From Eucalyptus grandis (lineage: Eukaryota > Streptophyta > Magnoliopsida > Myrtales > Myrtaceae), in the NCBI RefSeq assembly GCF_016545825.1, contig NC_052620.1:10478001-10542000 (forward strand): 64,000 nucleotides of DNA, given 5' to 3'. The translations under genes were made by a program, and so were the position numbers. The notes beneath the pieces are model-generated. The model had not been told where the DNA came from. It saw only the letters and a list, made by a program, of their open reading frames with translations, and did no database searches. Shown here one piece after another: positions 11,476 to 22,025 of the stretch. The number at the start of each line of letters is the position of its first letter. The stretch's first letter is position 1.

Positions 11476-12489
11476 ATGTCTACAGAACCAGAAATCCTCG
11501 AAGCACCAGTGTCCTTAACACCTTCGTCTTCATCCTCAACACCTCTTAAGTTTCGTATCTCTAATGCTTCTAAGATAGACTATCTTTATGAAGTCTCTCT
11601 TAGTGATGAAACCAAGATTTCTGAAACCCAACTTCCTCTCATGAACCCTTATTCGCTTTATAAAACCAACCTCGTCATTTTCACCTATTCGTTCCATCCG
11701 CCAACTTATCCACCAAACCCCAAAGCAAGTAAAGGAGTACGTTCAGTCCTCCAAATTCGACCAGCATCCTATTCCTGCTACTGAAAAGGAGTATTTTGTC
11801 ACTCTCCAGATCCCTCCAGAATTTCCCAGACAATGGGCTCAACAGGGATACACCCATGTCCATTATGGAGCTGTTCGTCTTGCTCTAACCTTCCACGGTC
11901 GAAAAGGTTTGCCAGTTGTGGCAAGAATAGCTTTGCTAGACACTGTTTTCTGAATACCAAAGCATGCTTGCATTGGTACTGGTTTCAAACTACTTTGAAT
12001 GCAGGAACCGTCTTTGTCACACTTTATCCCAACTTCAACATTGCTCTTTCGGATCCTCGCTTGCTTTCTTTTATGAAAGTTCAAGTCCAACTTACCGGAG
12101 CCCTCAAACCGCCGACTCGTAGCCGCGACACCGCATTACCGATGGTTTATCGAGTGCGAACCATGCACTTGACCTTAATTTCAACAATGGTAATGAAGAC
12201 GCCTTGTTCATTTCTATGCGGAGAATGATCAAGCATCCTCGTATCCATGTTCCTAGACAGATTCCAAAGGATACGTTGGCCAAACTCCTTCCGAAACTTG
12301 GATTACCAACTATGAAAAGCTACACCAAAGACAACAAGCCTTTCCGGTCTACGGACTCGGAGTTCGTAAGGAAAAAGATGGAACTGTTTCCATCAAATTT
12401 GGCAAGGAAAAGGAAGAAAGCCCTTCTATCTTCCAAACCCTCTTTATGATTGAACCATGTGTTCCTCAATCTATTGCTTGAGCCGGATC
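11476..12489 (+). pseudogene. Caulimovirid movement protein, broken
   Basis: Opens with ATG at 11476 (MSTEPEILEAPVSLTP) and runs in one frame to a stop at 11782. It then continues in shifted frames through a region that reads like the core of 30K-superfamily cell-to-cell movement proteins: a block YTHVHYGAVRLAL near 11851-11889, and a TLYPNF block near 12023 followed by DPRLLSFMKVQVQL. In the family this protein lines plasmodesmata and carries virus between cells. At least three frameshifts and several stops (for example near 11952 and 12225) break it. Assignment rests on position upstream of the coat region and on these motifs. Confidence 0.6.
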
Positions 12490-12499
12490 CAAAAAAAGC

Positions 12500-13610
12500 A
12501 TGTCGAGGCACTTTAATGGTAATGGACATCCTGTTCATTACTACAAAGACAAATATGGTCATTGCTTTTGGGACCCTTTTTGTCAATGTTCCTATTGTAC
12601 AAATTCCCCCGATGAGGTAGATCCTTTTACAAGACCCCCACCTCGACGAAAAAGGCCGAAAGATAAGATTTTCCAAAGGTACTTGGACGGAGATTCATCC
12701 GTTGACACTCTTGGTGAATGTGACAAATACCAATTCATGGTTTCCTATGCACCACCTCCACCACCAGAGTCTAGTACTACATCTCAAGCCTCACCACAAC
12801 TACCAAAAACACCACCATCTCCCCCCGAAAAAAGCAAGTTCTCTCCCATTTTATAAGCCAATCCTTAAGTGGGCCAAGAAACATTCCTACCCACTTGAAG
12901 TTCCAGCAAAAAATACCATCCACTTCTTCAATAGCCATGTTCCAAGAAACCGACTTTCCTCCTCTTGCCAAGGAAGAATCAAAACTTTCGTTCCTGCTAC
13001 GGAAGAGTTTATTGATCCTCATGGCAGATACCGCCATGTTCCTAAAGTTCCTAATCCTACTGATGTGGATGAACATGGGAGACAGAAAAAAACCTCTGCC
13101 GCTGAAGCCGTTCTAAACTGGCAATCAGAGACTCTGTTAGCACAAAACAATGCCTTCAAGGCTATTGATTCCAAGATCGGAAATGTGCAACAAGATCTCC
13201 AAAGATATGATGAAAGTACCAAGAAGATACTTTCTGAATTCCAGAAAAGGCTTCATGCCTTGGAATCAGGACAACATCTTGGGTACCACTACCTTGAAAG
13301 CCCAAAACCAGAAATAGAGAAGCTCAAGAAGCAAATTCAACTTCTTGAGGAAGGAAGGTTCAGACCTTTTGATCCACCGGCACCTCTGTTCGAACCGGGT
13401 ACATACCTCCGGACCACAAGTATCCGTTTTTGCCAATATTCCGGAAGATACCTCCGAGAAGAGAACCAGATATGGTGGAATTACGAAATCGTCTCAAAGC
13501 CTGCGCGAAGGAAAAAGGAAACAAAAGACGCCACCAACGAATCAAGATCAATTGTTATAAGGGAAAAGCCGGGCCGGATGATGCTATCCAATCCATTAGA
13601 ATCCTTTTGA
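12500..13610 (+). pseudogene. Caulimovirid middle region, Cys/His and coiled coil
   Basis: Two overlapping frames. The first (12500-12856) contains the cysteine/histidine-rich segment YGHCFWDPFCQCSYC, then a Lys/Arg and proline-rich stretch. The second (12702-13610, genuine from about 12840) contains a predicted coiled coil: VLNWQSETLLAQNNAFKAID, then heptad-like IGNVQQDLQRYDESTKKIL and IEKLKKQIQLLEE. A coiled coil preceding the coat protein is found in several caulimovirid polyproteins and may correspond to virion-associated or assembly functions; that role is inference. The change of frame near 12840 is a frameshift. Confidence 0.5.
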
Positions 13611-13653
13611 AGGATTTGGGTAAGCAAGAAACCGAGCCTAATACCCAACAAAC

Positions 13654-14770
13654 ATGAGCCTAATCTCATTATCCCGAGAAAAGCAGATTATGCTAGGCGA
13701 GCAAATTTCTTCGCTACATCGTACTCATCATCCCTTTCCTCTTTCCCATCCTTCTCGGATCATACCACTGATTCTCCCCTATTGTTCCACCAACCTCACA
13801 TATATTTATGGCGGACACTCCTCCGACTATGACTATGAAATGGAATCAAATTATGCGATCCGAGAATTTGGACAGACAAGTAATCCCACCGAAATGATTC
13901 CACCGACATGTGTCTATGGCATCAAAACAATTCTTCTCCATTGATGATATTCCTTATCCAAAATGGCCAGAAAGACTTGAAGAATTTCATACTTGGCTGA
14001 GTACACAATCCATTACCAACCATGATATGAATGATGTCCTTTACAACTTCGTTACAAGATTCACAGGGAGCCTTAAATTCTGGTGGCGTCACTCTCGGAA
14101 CAAGACCAAATTACGTTCCTAATGTCACCCAATTTCAGCCATGCCCGACTTATTTATATCATGTCTTTGTGGGGACCCCGGGAGATCTCAAGGAGCTGAA
14201 AAGAAGAGAATTTTTCGAAAGAAGATGCTGCTTCCTTCAAAAGCATCTTGATAAGCATTATCGACTAATGCTTCACTCTTTACCAAATTGGAGCAGATCC
14301 AAATTTAAAGCATGTCTTCCTTACTTCTATCCCCAAGGAGCTATCACAAATGGTTGAAAGATCTTTCTTCGGAAAGCAAAGAAGAATACAAGATATTCCT
14401 CTCGGGAGAAATTCAGCAAGAAGTCCATCTATGTCTTGAAGAATTATGCTTAAAACGTCGAATGGTCCGAACATACATCACGATGACAAGCGTCTTGAAG
14501 GAGCTTGTTCTTCTCAAAAGCTAAAGATCAAATGCTCCAAACAAGATTGTGATGGTACTTGTGGCGGTATTCCCGAAAGAAAAGCACTACAAGAAATACT
14601 TGATCAAGAAATCCAAACATGGCTCCAAGCATTTTCGGAAAAAGAAGAAATGGAGATATCTACGCAAAAGGAAGGATCGCACGGGCCATACGAAGTCAAG
14701 TCGTTGCTACATCTGCAACAAAAAGGACATTTTGCCAAAAATTGTCCTCGGGCGAAAAAAGGTCGATTCA
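13654..14770 (+). pseudogene. Caulimovirid coat protein with broken zinc knuckle
   Basis: Acidic start (SDYDYEMESNYAIREFGQ, near 13813), then YPKWPERLEEFHTWL and NFVTRFTGSLKFWW (13950-14085), typical of the caulimovirid capsid core, spread over shifted frames at about 13920, 14100, 14300 and 14450. It ends in a basic stretch and a CCHC zinc knuckle at about 14705-14748; the first half (CYIC) and second half (GHFAKNC) are in different frames because of a one-base change inside the motif. In live relatives this protein packages the DNA genome. It is broken here in at least four places. Confidence 0.65.
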
Positions 14771-15520
14771 TCTAATAGAGAATGAAACAGGTTTATCACT
14801 TGAAAATGATGATATTGAATCCTTATTCTCTGCTGATGATGAACCAACTGAACAAACTCTTTGTGCCATCCCTTTTTACCAAACTGCTAGTGACTCTGAG
14901 CCTGACTCGGAATCTGAAGATATTTTTCACATATCTCCCACATCTTCAAAACCAAATCCTGACATATTCTCAAGTCATACTCACTGTCCCCATTTCCCTG
15001 TTAAAATCCTCACCTCGAAGTTTGCCAAACCTATCAACGTCATTGCTCTTATCGACACAGGAGCAAGTTGTTCCATTCTAGACACAAAAGTTCTGCCCTG
15101 AAGAATTCGGACTCCTTACATCGATACTTCAATTACGCCAGAGATACTTTCTCCACAAATGTCGAACCACACCGATCCTTGTCCGGTTTTTTTCCTCGGT
15201 GTTCCATAACCACAAGAATTTTTGGATCAAGCCTTCCCAATAAAGATTTGATAATTGGGTGGGATATCATGACTCAAATCTCTCAGCTTCGAATTATTCC
15301 CGGAAAAGGTCTCAGATTTAAAGACCAATTCTCTGAGTTTGTCAATATTCAAAGACTCTTTTCCATTGAGATGAGTTTGCTAGATCCAATCATGCAAAAG
15401 TTGCTTGAATCTTGTTCGAATCTCATTCAGAATTTGCCCGAAATGTTCTCATCCCTTATGGCAAAACCCCTGAGTTCTTTGTTCGTCTTCCTTTCAAAAA
15501 AATGAAGACATAAATCCAAC
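14771..15520 (+). pseudogene. Caulimovirid aspartic protease, broken
   Basis: The frame 14619-15101 passes through an acidic linker (SDSEPDSESED) and ends with the retropepsin active-site motif IDTGASCSIL at 15051-15080, with catalytic Asp at 15054. A stop follows at 15099-15101. Downstream sequence continues in other frames up to 15505, with FPRCSITTRIFGSS and IIGWDIM, consistent with the second half of a retropepsin and the linker to RT. The protease would cut the polyprotein. Confidence in the domain is good because of DTGAS and its place directly before RT. Confidence 0.7.
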
Positions 15521-15537
15521 CAAGGCTAGCCACATGG

Positions 15538-16840
15538 GAATGAAACCAGAACATTTGGCTTTGGCTCAAAGGGAATGCTCGGAACTTTTGCAGCAAGGTC
15601 TTATTGAAGTTTCCGATTCACAATGGGCTTGTGAAGCCTTTTATGTCAATAAGCGAGCCGAGCAAAACGAGAGGAAAAATGAGATTAGTGATTAACTATC
15701 AACCTCTCAACCTTTTTCTCCAAGATGACAAATTCCCTTTACCATCCAGGAGATTCTCTCTTCTTTGGTTTGACCAAAGCCCACATTTACTCCAAGTTCG
15801 ATCTCAAAGTAGGATTTTGGCAATTGGGCATTCACCTGAAGACAGATCCAAAACGAGGATTACGTATCCCAAACCAGCACTTCCAATGGAAAGTTCTTCC
15901 TTTTGGTTTAAAGGTAGCACCATCCCTTTTCCAAAAGGCTATGTGCCGTATTTTCCAACCAATACTATCAAGTGCAGCTGTGTGTATATCGACGATATTC
16001 TGCTCTACAGCCGGATGAGCAGTCACACTGTCAACTCCTTGAACAGGTTTGCGAGAAATCGTGAGAAAGCATGGCATTATGCTCTCTCAAAGAAAGATGA
16101 ACATTGCCCAAACGAGAGATTGAATTTCTTGGTATGCACCTCAACAAAGGTACATACTACCCCCGGGCCACATATTGCTCAAGAATTATTGAAGTTTCCT
16201 AAAGACAACTTCACGACGAAACAAGTCCAGCAATTTCTTGGGATAATTAATTATCTCGAGATTTCGTCCCCAATATTGCAAAGCTTCGATCCCTTTGCAA
16301 ATCATGCTAAAAAAAACACTCCCCACCTTGGGAAAGACTCGACCAAAGCGTCGGCGAGCTTAAGGAGATTATGCGAATCTCCCGCCACTACAAATACCAT
16401 CAACGGGTAAAAGAATTCTTCAAACGACGCCGGTGATGAATCTTGGGCAGCCGTTCTATTCGAAGAAATTGATGGTAAGAGACTCCTTTGTGCCCATAAA
16501 AGTGGAAAATTTTCCCAAGCCGAAATGCATTACCATTCCACTTTCAAAGAAATCTTAGCAGTCAAAAATGGAATCAAAAATTTGAGTTTCATCTCATCGG
16601 CCACCACTTCTGGTGGAATTAGACATGGCATCTTTTCCTCGGATGACCAAGTTCAAACAAAAACAGATTCCAAATTCTCAAGCGCTTAGATGGGCGAAAT
16701 GGTTTTCAAAATACTCCTTTGAGACAAAGCATATTCTGGAAAGAAAAATGTACTTGCTGACTTCCTATCAAGGCCAAAAGCACCAGCCGAGATCAACATG
16801 TATATCAAAAGGCCTGTTTTCATATGCTCAACCATGGAGT
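15538..16840 (+). pseudogene. Caulimovirid reverse transcriptase and RNase H
   Basis: RT motifs in order: RLVINYQPLN and DDKFPLP (15680-15740), FSKFDLK-type block YSKFDLKVGFWQLGI (15790-15835), LPFGLKVAPSLFQKAM (15897-15945), and the catalytic YIDDILLYS at 15985-16011, intact. RNase H follows: ESWAAVLFEE near 16440, KSGKFSQAEMHYHSTFKEILAV near 16500-16565 (in a frame without ATG), then MASFPRMTKFKQ near 16623 and WFSKYSFETKHI near 16700. The family copies RNA into DNA in the cytoplasm. Frameshifts occur near 15740, 15970, 16410 and 16610. The RNase H directly after RT with no integrase separates this from Ty3/gypsy. Confidence 0.8.
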
Positions 16841-17659
16841 AAAATACAAAATCGAGAACATCGAGAGATCTACAAAGCTGGAAATATCCCCGGAGATTAT
16901 TCAGGCGGATTGAATGATAGCCTTGCTGAAAACATGGAGAACCTTATGTGGCAAAGCCACACGAGACCTATTCGATTCAATGGAGGTTCGATTCTTTATC
17001 CTTTCGGGTTAAATATGAATTATCCATTCATTCATCCTCTTATCTGGAAGGAAGATGATTTCCCTGAACAACTCAAAACGTTATTATGGTACTTGACCAA
17101 TAAGTATCTGATAGCTTTTGAAATCCCAACCAGAAAATTCATTGCTAACCTCACAAGGATATTCTTGCTCGGGAGAAACATTCAAAAGGAATGTGATAGA
17201 AATCTTTTAGAATTTCTAAATTGGTTCTATCCTCCTACATGCTGGAAACAAGACTTAGAAAGAGAACCGAGATCGATAACGCCAAACCCCCGAAGTCCAC
17301 ACCATCCTGTTTTTCGACGTCCTTGGAATTTTTGTAGAAATAATGGTACTATTCTCGATGCACCACTAGAAATAGGAACCACATCCTATAAACCTAACCT
17401 CGAACAATCGAGAAGCTAGGATTTATAGATCTTATCCTACGTCCGTTCGACTCGTGAAAATGAATATCGAGAACTACGAGAGAATCTTGTGCCGGAAAAC
17501 AAGACCATTCCCGAAGAAATTTGGAATAATGCACCCCACTACGTGGGATCATTATGACCTAGCACCAGAAGCTAAGGAAGCACTCAGACAATACAGACAA
17601 GCCACATCGTCCCAAGAGCCTGAGATGACAAGCGAAGATGACATTGTCCAGTCCACCTA
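16841..17659 (+). pseudogene. Caulimovirid polyprotein C-terminal extension
   Basis: The frame that starts in RNase H continues to a stop at 17417-17419, giving about 190 further residues rich in aromatic residues (ILYPFGLNMNYPF, WYLTNKYLIAF, LEFLNWFYPP). A second short frame, 17454-17660, begins MKMNIENYERIL. I recognise no domain. Its position between RNase H and promoter shows that it belongs to the virus segment. It may correspond to a C-terminal region or a second ORF found in some endogenous lineages. Confidence 0.4.
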
Positions 17660-17939
17660 GGACCCCTATGCACGCTTTGGAGGACCTCTGTCCCAGGATC
17701 CCTATGAACAATTCCAAAGCATGGACACATCTTTCTATGCGAGCCATCCAATTGGCCCCGGCCAAAATTCCCGACACTGGGGAAGATGAAAATACAAACT
17801 GGGCTGAAGAAGAAGCATCACACACGGGCTCATGAACAAGCATCTTCATCTCGAGATTGGACCAAATCCTCTCACGAGAGGACCTTGAAGCTCTTGAGCA
17901 AGTACGAGGCACATCTCCTCGAAGACAGCACGGATGATT

Positions 17940-18240
17940 CAGTGTGCAGCTACAATGCCCGTGACGGACGAGACCGTTGAGTCCGTACATTTTCACTGTA
18001 GCAAACCACTGTTCACTTTTACTGTAGCACTAGGCTAGGGAATGTACTGTTCACAGTACTGTTTCTGTTCATAGTGTGCGAATAATTCCCTTTCGGTGCC
18101 CTTGTTTGTTCCCTTTGACCCGTGAGCTAGGTCCCTATGTGTCCTTGTGACCTCTTAATTGCCTATATAAGGCAAGGAGGGTGTAATGTTTTGGGCGAGT
18201 CCCCCGAAGTAAAGTGTGTGCTTTGTGAAAATCTTTCCAT
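17940..18240 (+). promoter_or_regulatory. Caulimovirid promoter region
   Basis: TGACG (as-1-like half site) lies near 17961. It is followed by repeated ACTGTAGCA (two copies) and CTGTTCA-type motifs (four copies) between 17985 and 18080. The TATA box CTATATAAGG is at 18163-18172, with AAGGCAAGGAGGG just downstream. The place after RNase H and before a leader is where the family has its single pregenomic RNA promoter. The expected start is about 18195. Whether it is active is unknown. Confidence 0.6.
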
Positions 18241-18507
18241 GGCTTTCTAAGTTCTCTCTTCTTCTCCCGGCTGGTAGGATCCTTCAAGAAATGCAGCTTG
18301 GGTAGGTCGAAACGTTTCCATCCTGGCATCTCTGGGTGTCTCTAGGCTCAACTAAAGGGCTAAGTAGTTTTTACGCTAAAAGGCTGTCCCTCAAGGGCTT
18401 GAACGGGGTTGTTCGCCCATGTGGGATGCATACCTGCAGAAATACTTACTTTCCCTCCCTGGTTCTAAGTCTAGGTCCATTCACTTGAGACTTTATTTTA
18501 AATGCAG
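18241..18507 (+). other. Caulimovirid leader remnant, no PBS seen
   Basis: Sequence between the presumed RNA start and the return of copia similarity. It is pyrimidine-rich at 18245-18275. I looked for the initiator-Met primer site TGGTATCAGAGC and did not find it here or near 11460, so the leader part that holds it was probably lost at integration. No convincing ORF. Confidence 0.4.
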
Positions 18508-19050
18508 GTCACTGTCAAGAAAAAAGGTAAAGTGGTATCTTGACAGCGGATGCTCAAGACACATGACAGGAGATTCAAATTGTTTTATAAAGCTTGCTCA
18601 AGTAAATGGTGGAAAAGTTTCATTTGGAGGAAACAACAAAGGAAGTATTGTGGGATTTGGAACTGTGAAAATTGGAAATCTCACAATAAGTAATGTTTCC
18701 TTAGTGGAAGGACTCAATTACAATCTTTTCAGCATTAGTCAATTGTGTGATACTGGTTTCAAGATCCTCTTTCAAGAAGGAATATGTTCGGAATCGGTAA
18801 AGACTCTACTCGATCTTTCATGGGTCGAAGACATGGAAACATCTATCTTCTGGATGTGAAACCAAATGAATCGCAATGTTTTATCTCAATTCAAGATGAA
18901 GCAAGCTTATGGCACATAAAGCTTGGTCATGTCAACATGAAGCAATTAGCCAAAATCTCACAAAGCAGCTTGCTCGAGGTCTACCCAAATTGCCTTATCA
19001 AAAGACTGATCCATGCACTCCATGTATTCTGGGAAAGTAGGTAAGAAATT
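18508..19050 (+). pseudogene. pol: Copia protease and GAG-pre-integrase
   Basis: Copia similarity resumes with KKVKWYLDSGCSRHMTGD. The protease DSG motif falls at about 18541-18549 (Ser instead of Thr is normal in this group). The GAG-pre-integrase part (LFSISQLCDTGF, then LWHIKLGHVNMKQLAKIS near 18908-18960) holds the conserved His residues of the integrase zinc-binding region. A frame change near 18790 separates the two parts, so the gene is broken. It directly follows the virus segment, which has removed the normal link to gag. Confidence 0.85.
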
Positions 19051-19059
19051 CATTTAAGC

Positions 19060-19900
19060 CAATAAATCATGTCTCTACTAATCATGTACTACAGTTGCTG
19101 CATATGGATCTCTTCGGACCAACCGAAACACGTAGTACCGGAGGTAAAAATATTGCCTAGTAATTGTGGACGATTACTCCCGTTTTACTTGGGTATATTT
19201 CCTTGCAAGTAAGTCCGAAACCTTCTCGTATTTTGAAAAATTTGCTAAAAAGGTTCAAAATGAAAAAGGATGTGTTATCTCAAGTATAAGAACAAATCAT
19301 GGAGGTGAATTTGAAAATCAAGATTTTACAAAATTTTGTGATGAATATGGCTTTAAGCATGTGTTATCCTCTCCATATACTCCTCAGCAAAATGGAGTTA
19401 TGGAAAGAAAGAACAGATCTCTTCAAGAAATGGCTAGAACTCTTTTAATTGAAAGTAAGATTTCTTCACGATTTTGGGCTGAAATTTGTCAAAAGCTGTT
19501 TCAACAGCTTGCTATATCATCAATAGAGTCTTCTTAAGACCTATTCTAGAGAAAACCCTTATGATTTATTCAAAGATAAGAAGCCTATTGTTTCATACTT
19601 TCATGTATTCGGTTGCAAATGTTTTATATTGAAAAATGCAAAAGATCGAGTTGGTAAGTTTGAAGAAAGATCGATGAAGGTATCTTCCTTGGATATTCTA
19701 CATCAAGCAAAGCCTTCAGAGTCTATAACAAGAAGAGCCGAGTCTATGGAGGAGTCAATGAATGTCGATTTCAAGACTCAACGCAAGATGAATCAAGTCG
19801 ACTCATCAAGAAGAGTCCGAACCCGCTCCACCTTCCAAAGCTTACAACTCAAGAAGCATCTTAGACTCGGAAAACCAGCATCAGGTTGTTCGTGAAGATC
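19060..19900 (+). pseudogene. pol: Copia integrase, catalytic Asp changed
   Basis: The integrase core inserts element DNA into the genome. The first catalytic Asp is in VDDYSRFTWV (near 19166). The second should be in RTDHGGEF, but the codon at 19295-19297 is AAT, giving RTNHGGEF, a loss of the catalytic Asp by a G-to-A change. The Glu is intact in PQQNGVMERKNR (near 19386). The frame breaks at about 19487 and stops at 19535. The C-terminal part continues to about 19895 with SYFHVFGCKCF near 19590 in another frame. Confidence 0.85.
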
Positions 19901-20089
19901 CAAACAAAGAGAGAGATCATCAACCAGACAAATCAACAAGTAACTGGAAGCATAAGTCCAGTCATCCCAAAGATCTTATAATCGGCGAAATTAATGAAGG
20001 AATTCGCACCGGATCAAAAGGCGAGAAGAGTCTAGTCTTTGTGGCTCTCGTTTCTGAAATTGAACCAAAGAGCATAGAAGAAGCTTTAT

Positions 20090-20800
20090 CCGATGAAAGC
20101 TGGATTGAAGCTATGCAAGAAAAGCTCGAGATAGTTCAACATTAATGATGTATGGGAATTGACATCCAAACCAAAAAGGTAAAACCGTTATTGGAGCTAA
20201 ATGGGTGTTCAGAAACAAGATGAATGAGAAAGGAAAAGTCGTACAAAACAAAGCAAGACTCGTGGCCAAGGGATATACGCAAGAAGAAGGAATAAACTAT
20301 GATGAGACTTACGCACCAGTAGCAAGGTTAGAAGCTATTCGACTATTACTTGTGTTTGCTTGTTATAAGAATTTCAGGTTATTCCAAATGGACGTCAAAA
20401 GCGCATTCCTAAATGGATTTATCCATGAGGAAGTTTATGTGGAACAACCACCAGGGTTTGAAGACCCAAAGAAGCGGACTCGGTCTTGATCGAAAAAGGC
20501 TTTGTATGGTTTAAAGCAAACACCTCGAGCTTGGTACGACAGATTAAGTAAGTTCTTAATACAAAATGGTTTTGTCAAAGGTAAAGTAGATACGACTTTA
20601 TTTATCAAAAAGGAAAACAAAAGTTTCTTACTTGTTCAAATATATGTGGATGATATTATTTTTGGATCCTCTAATGAAAATCTGTGCAAGAAATTTTCTA
20701 AGTCTATGTAGGATGAGTTTGAAATGAGTATGATGGGAGAGTTAACATTCTTTCTTGGTCTTCAAGTAAAACAATTGAAGGAATGAACTTTTATTTATCA
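20090..20800 (+). pseudogene. pol: Copia reverse transcriptase
   Basis: Starts with WIEAMQEKLE (20101), then [40 protein letters not shown] and [10 protein letters not shown] (20190-20410). A stop at 20487-20489 sits in the EDP/KR...KALYGLKQ stretch. The second part carries LKQTPRAWYDRL and the catalytic YVDDIIFGS near 20643-20670, intact. TAG at 20709 replaces a codon in the M-x-DEFEMS motif. It is the standard copia RT with both key blocks present but split. Confidence 0.9.
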
Positions 20801-20929
20801 AGAAAAATATGTTAATGATCTTGTCAAAAGGTTTGGACTGGAAAAGTGCAAAAAGACCGACATACCGATGTCAAGTTCTTTGAAGATAGACAAAGATGAA
20901 GAAGGAAGAAAGTTGATCAAAAGCCGTAC

Positions 20930-21594
20930 AGAGCATCATTGGTTCACTTCTTTATCTTACTGCTTCTAGACCTGACATTTTGTTGAGTGTTTGCATCTCG
21001 TGCTAGGTTTCAATCGGATCCTAGAGAATCCCATCTCGGTGCTGTGAAACGTATCATTAAATACGTTGCTTCATCATCAAGCATCGGTCTTTGGTATCCT
21101 AAGAAGGGAGACTTTAATCTTAAGGATATTGACGCAGATCGGCTGGTTGCGAGTTGATAGAAAGAGCACTTCGGGGAACTTGCCGGTTGCTTGGAAACGG
21201 GGACCGGTGTCTTGGTTTTCAAGGAAACAAAGCACCGTGTCTCTTTCAACAATAGAAGCGAGTATGTAGCCCTTGGAAGTGCTGTTCGCAAATTCTATGG
21301 ATAAAACAACAACTAAGAGACTTTGAAATTGAAGACTCATGCATGGAGATTAATTGCGACAACACCAGCGCTATCAACCTCACCAAAAATCCAATTCTCC
21401 ACTCAAGAGCAAAGCATATAGAGATTCGACATCACTTTATTAGAGACCATGTTCAAAATGGAGATGTTTCAATTCAATTTGTTGACTCAAAGAACCAACT
21501 GGCGGATATATTCACAAAGCCTTTGGAGAAAAATCAATTTGAATCTATCCATTCTAGACTCAACATTTTGAGGTATGAAGATATCAAAGTTTAA
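20930..21594 (+). pseudogene. pol: Copia RNase H
   Basis: Blocks in order: SLLYLTASRPDI-like (20945-20980), VDRKSTSGN (near 21154), RKQSTVSLST (near 21226), INCDNTSAINL (near 21349) and HIEIRHHFIRDHV, then the end motif ADIFTKPL near 21502. The stop after EDIKV at 21592-21594 is the natural pol end. Frames change near 21060 and 21290. Confidence 0.88.
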
Positions 21595-22025
21595 AGACTT
21601 TCAGACTCAGACTTACAAGACTTTATCTTTAAGATAGTCTTGGTACGACCGTCAGACTGTAAGTCTTTCCCTCTTTAATCTTATCTTGAAAAGGTACGAT
21701 CGTCAGACTGTGTTTAAATTGTTGCTATATTTTAATCGACGTAATTATTGCATCGTTTCATTTTCAAAAAGGAAGTTATTTTTGAAATGGCTATTTTTAC
21801 GGAAAAAGACAGTTATTTTGAAAAGGCATTTTTTATTTCCTTTGTGACGGTTCGTTTATCTCTCCTCTTAACCGATCGTGCACTGTCGATTCCTCTTCAC
21901 TTTACTCTAAAAAAACCCTAGAAAGCATCGATCCTCCATTCCCGTTTGTCTTCTTTGTTTAATCTTCAAAAAGTTGTCATTTTTCTTGGGAAAGTCAAGC
22001 AAGGAATCTTCCAAAAACGAGAAAG
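21595..22025 (+). other. Spacer between pol and 3' ORF
   Basis: Repeats the phrase TACGAYCGTCAGACTG twice (21643 and 21694) and CAGACT-rich runs. No coding frame. The segment 21880-21960 is pyrimidine-rich and could hold the acceptor or leader for the downstream ORF; that is speculation. Confidence 0.4.

Larger units (their letters stand above)
11460..18507 (+). mobile_element. Endogenous caulimovirid (pararetrovirus) segment
   Basis: About 7.05 kb between copia gag and copia protease, matching the 7-8 kb of one circular Caulimoviridae genome. Domain order is movement protein, Cys/coiled-coil region, coat protein with zinc knuckle, aspartic protease, RT, RNase H, C-terminal extension, then a TATA promoter and leader. 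There is no integrase and no LTR, as expected for this family. Many frameshifts and stops show it is an old, inactive copy. The single-polyprotein-like order resembles florendovirus or petuvirus types, but genus is inference. Junctions are placed where copia similarity ends (after VTNTKG, about 11459) and resumes (before KKVKWYLDSG, about 18508); each could be off by tens of bases. Confidence 0.8.

Noticed and set aside
15832..16077. Minus-strand ORF across the viral RT
   Set aside because: Shadow of the RT coding sequence; the plus strand holds YIDDILLYS and other RT motifs at the same place.
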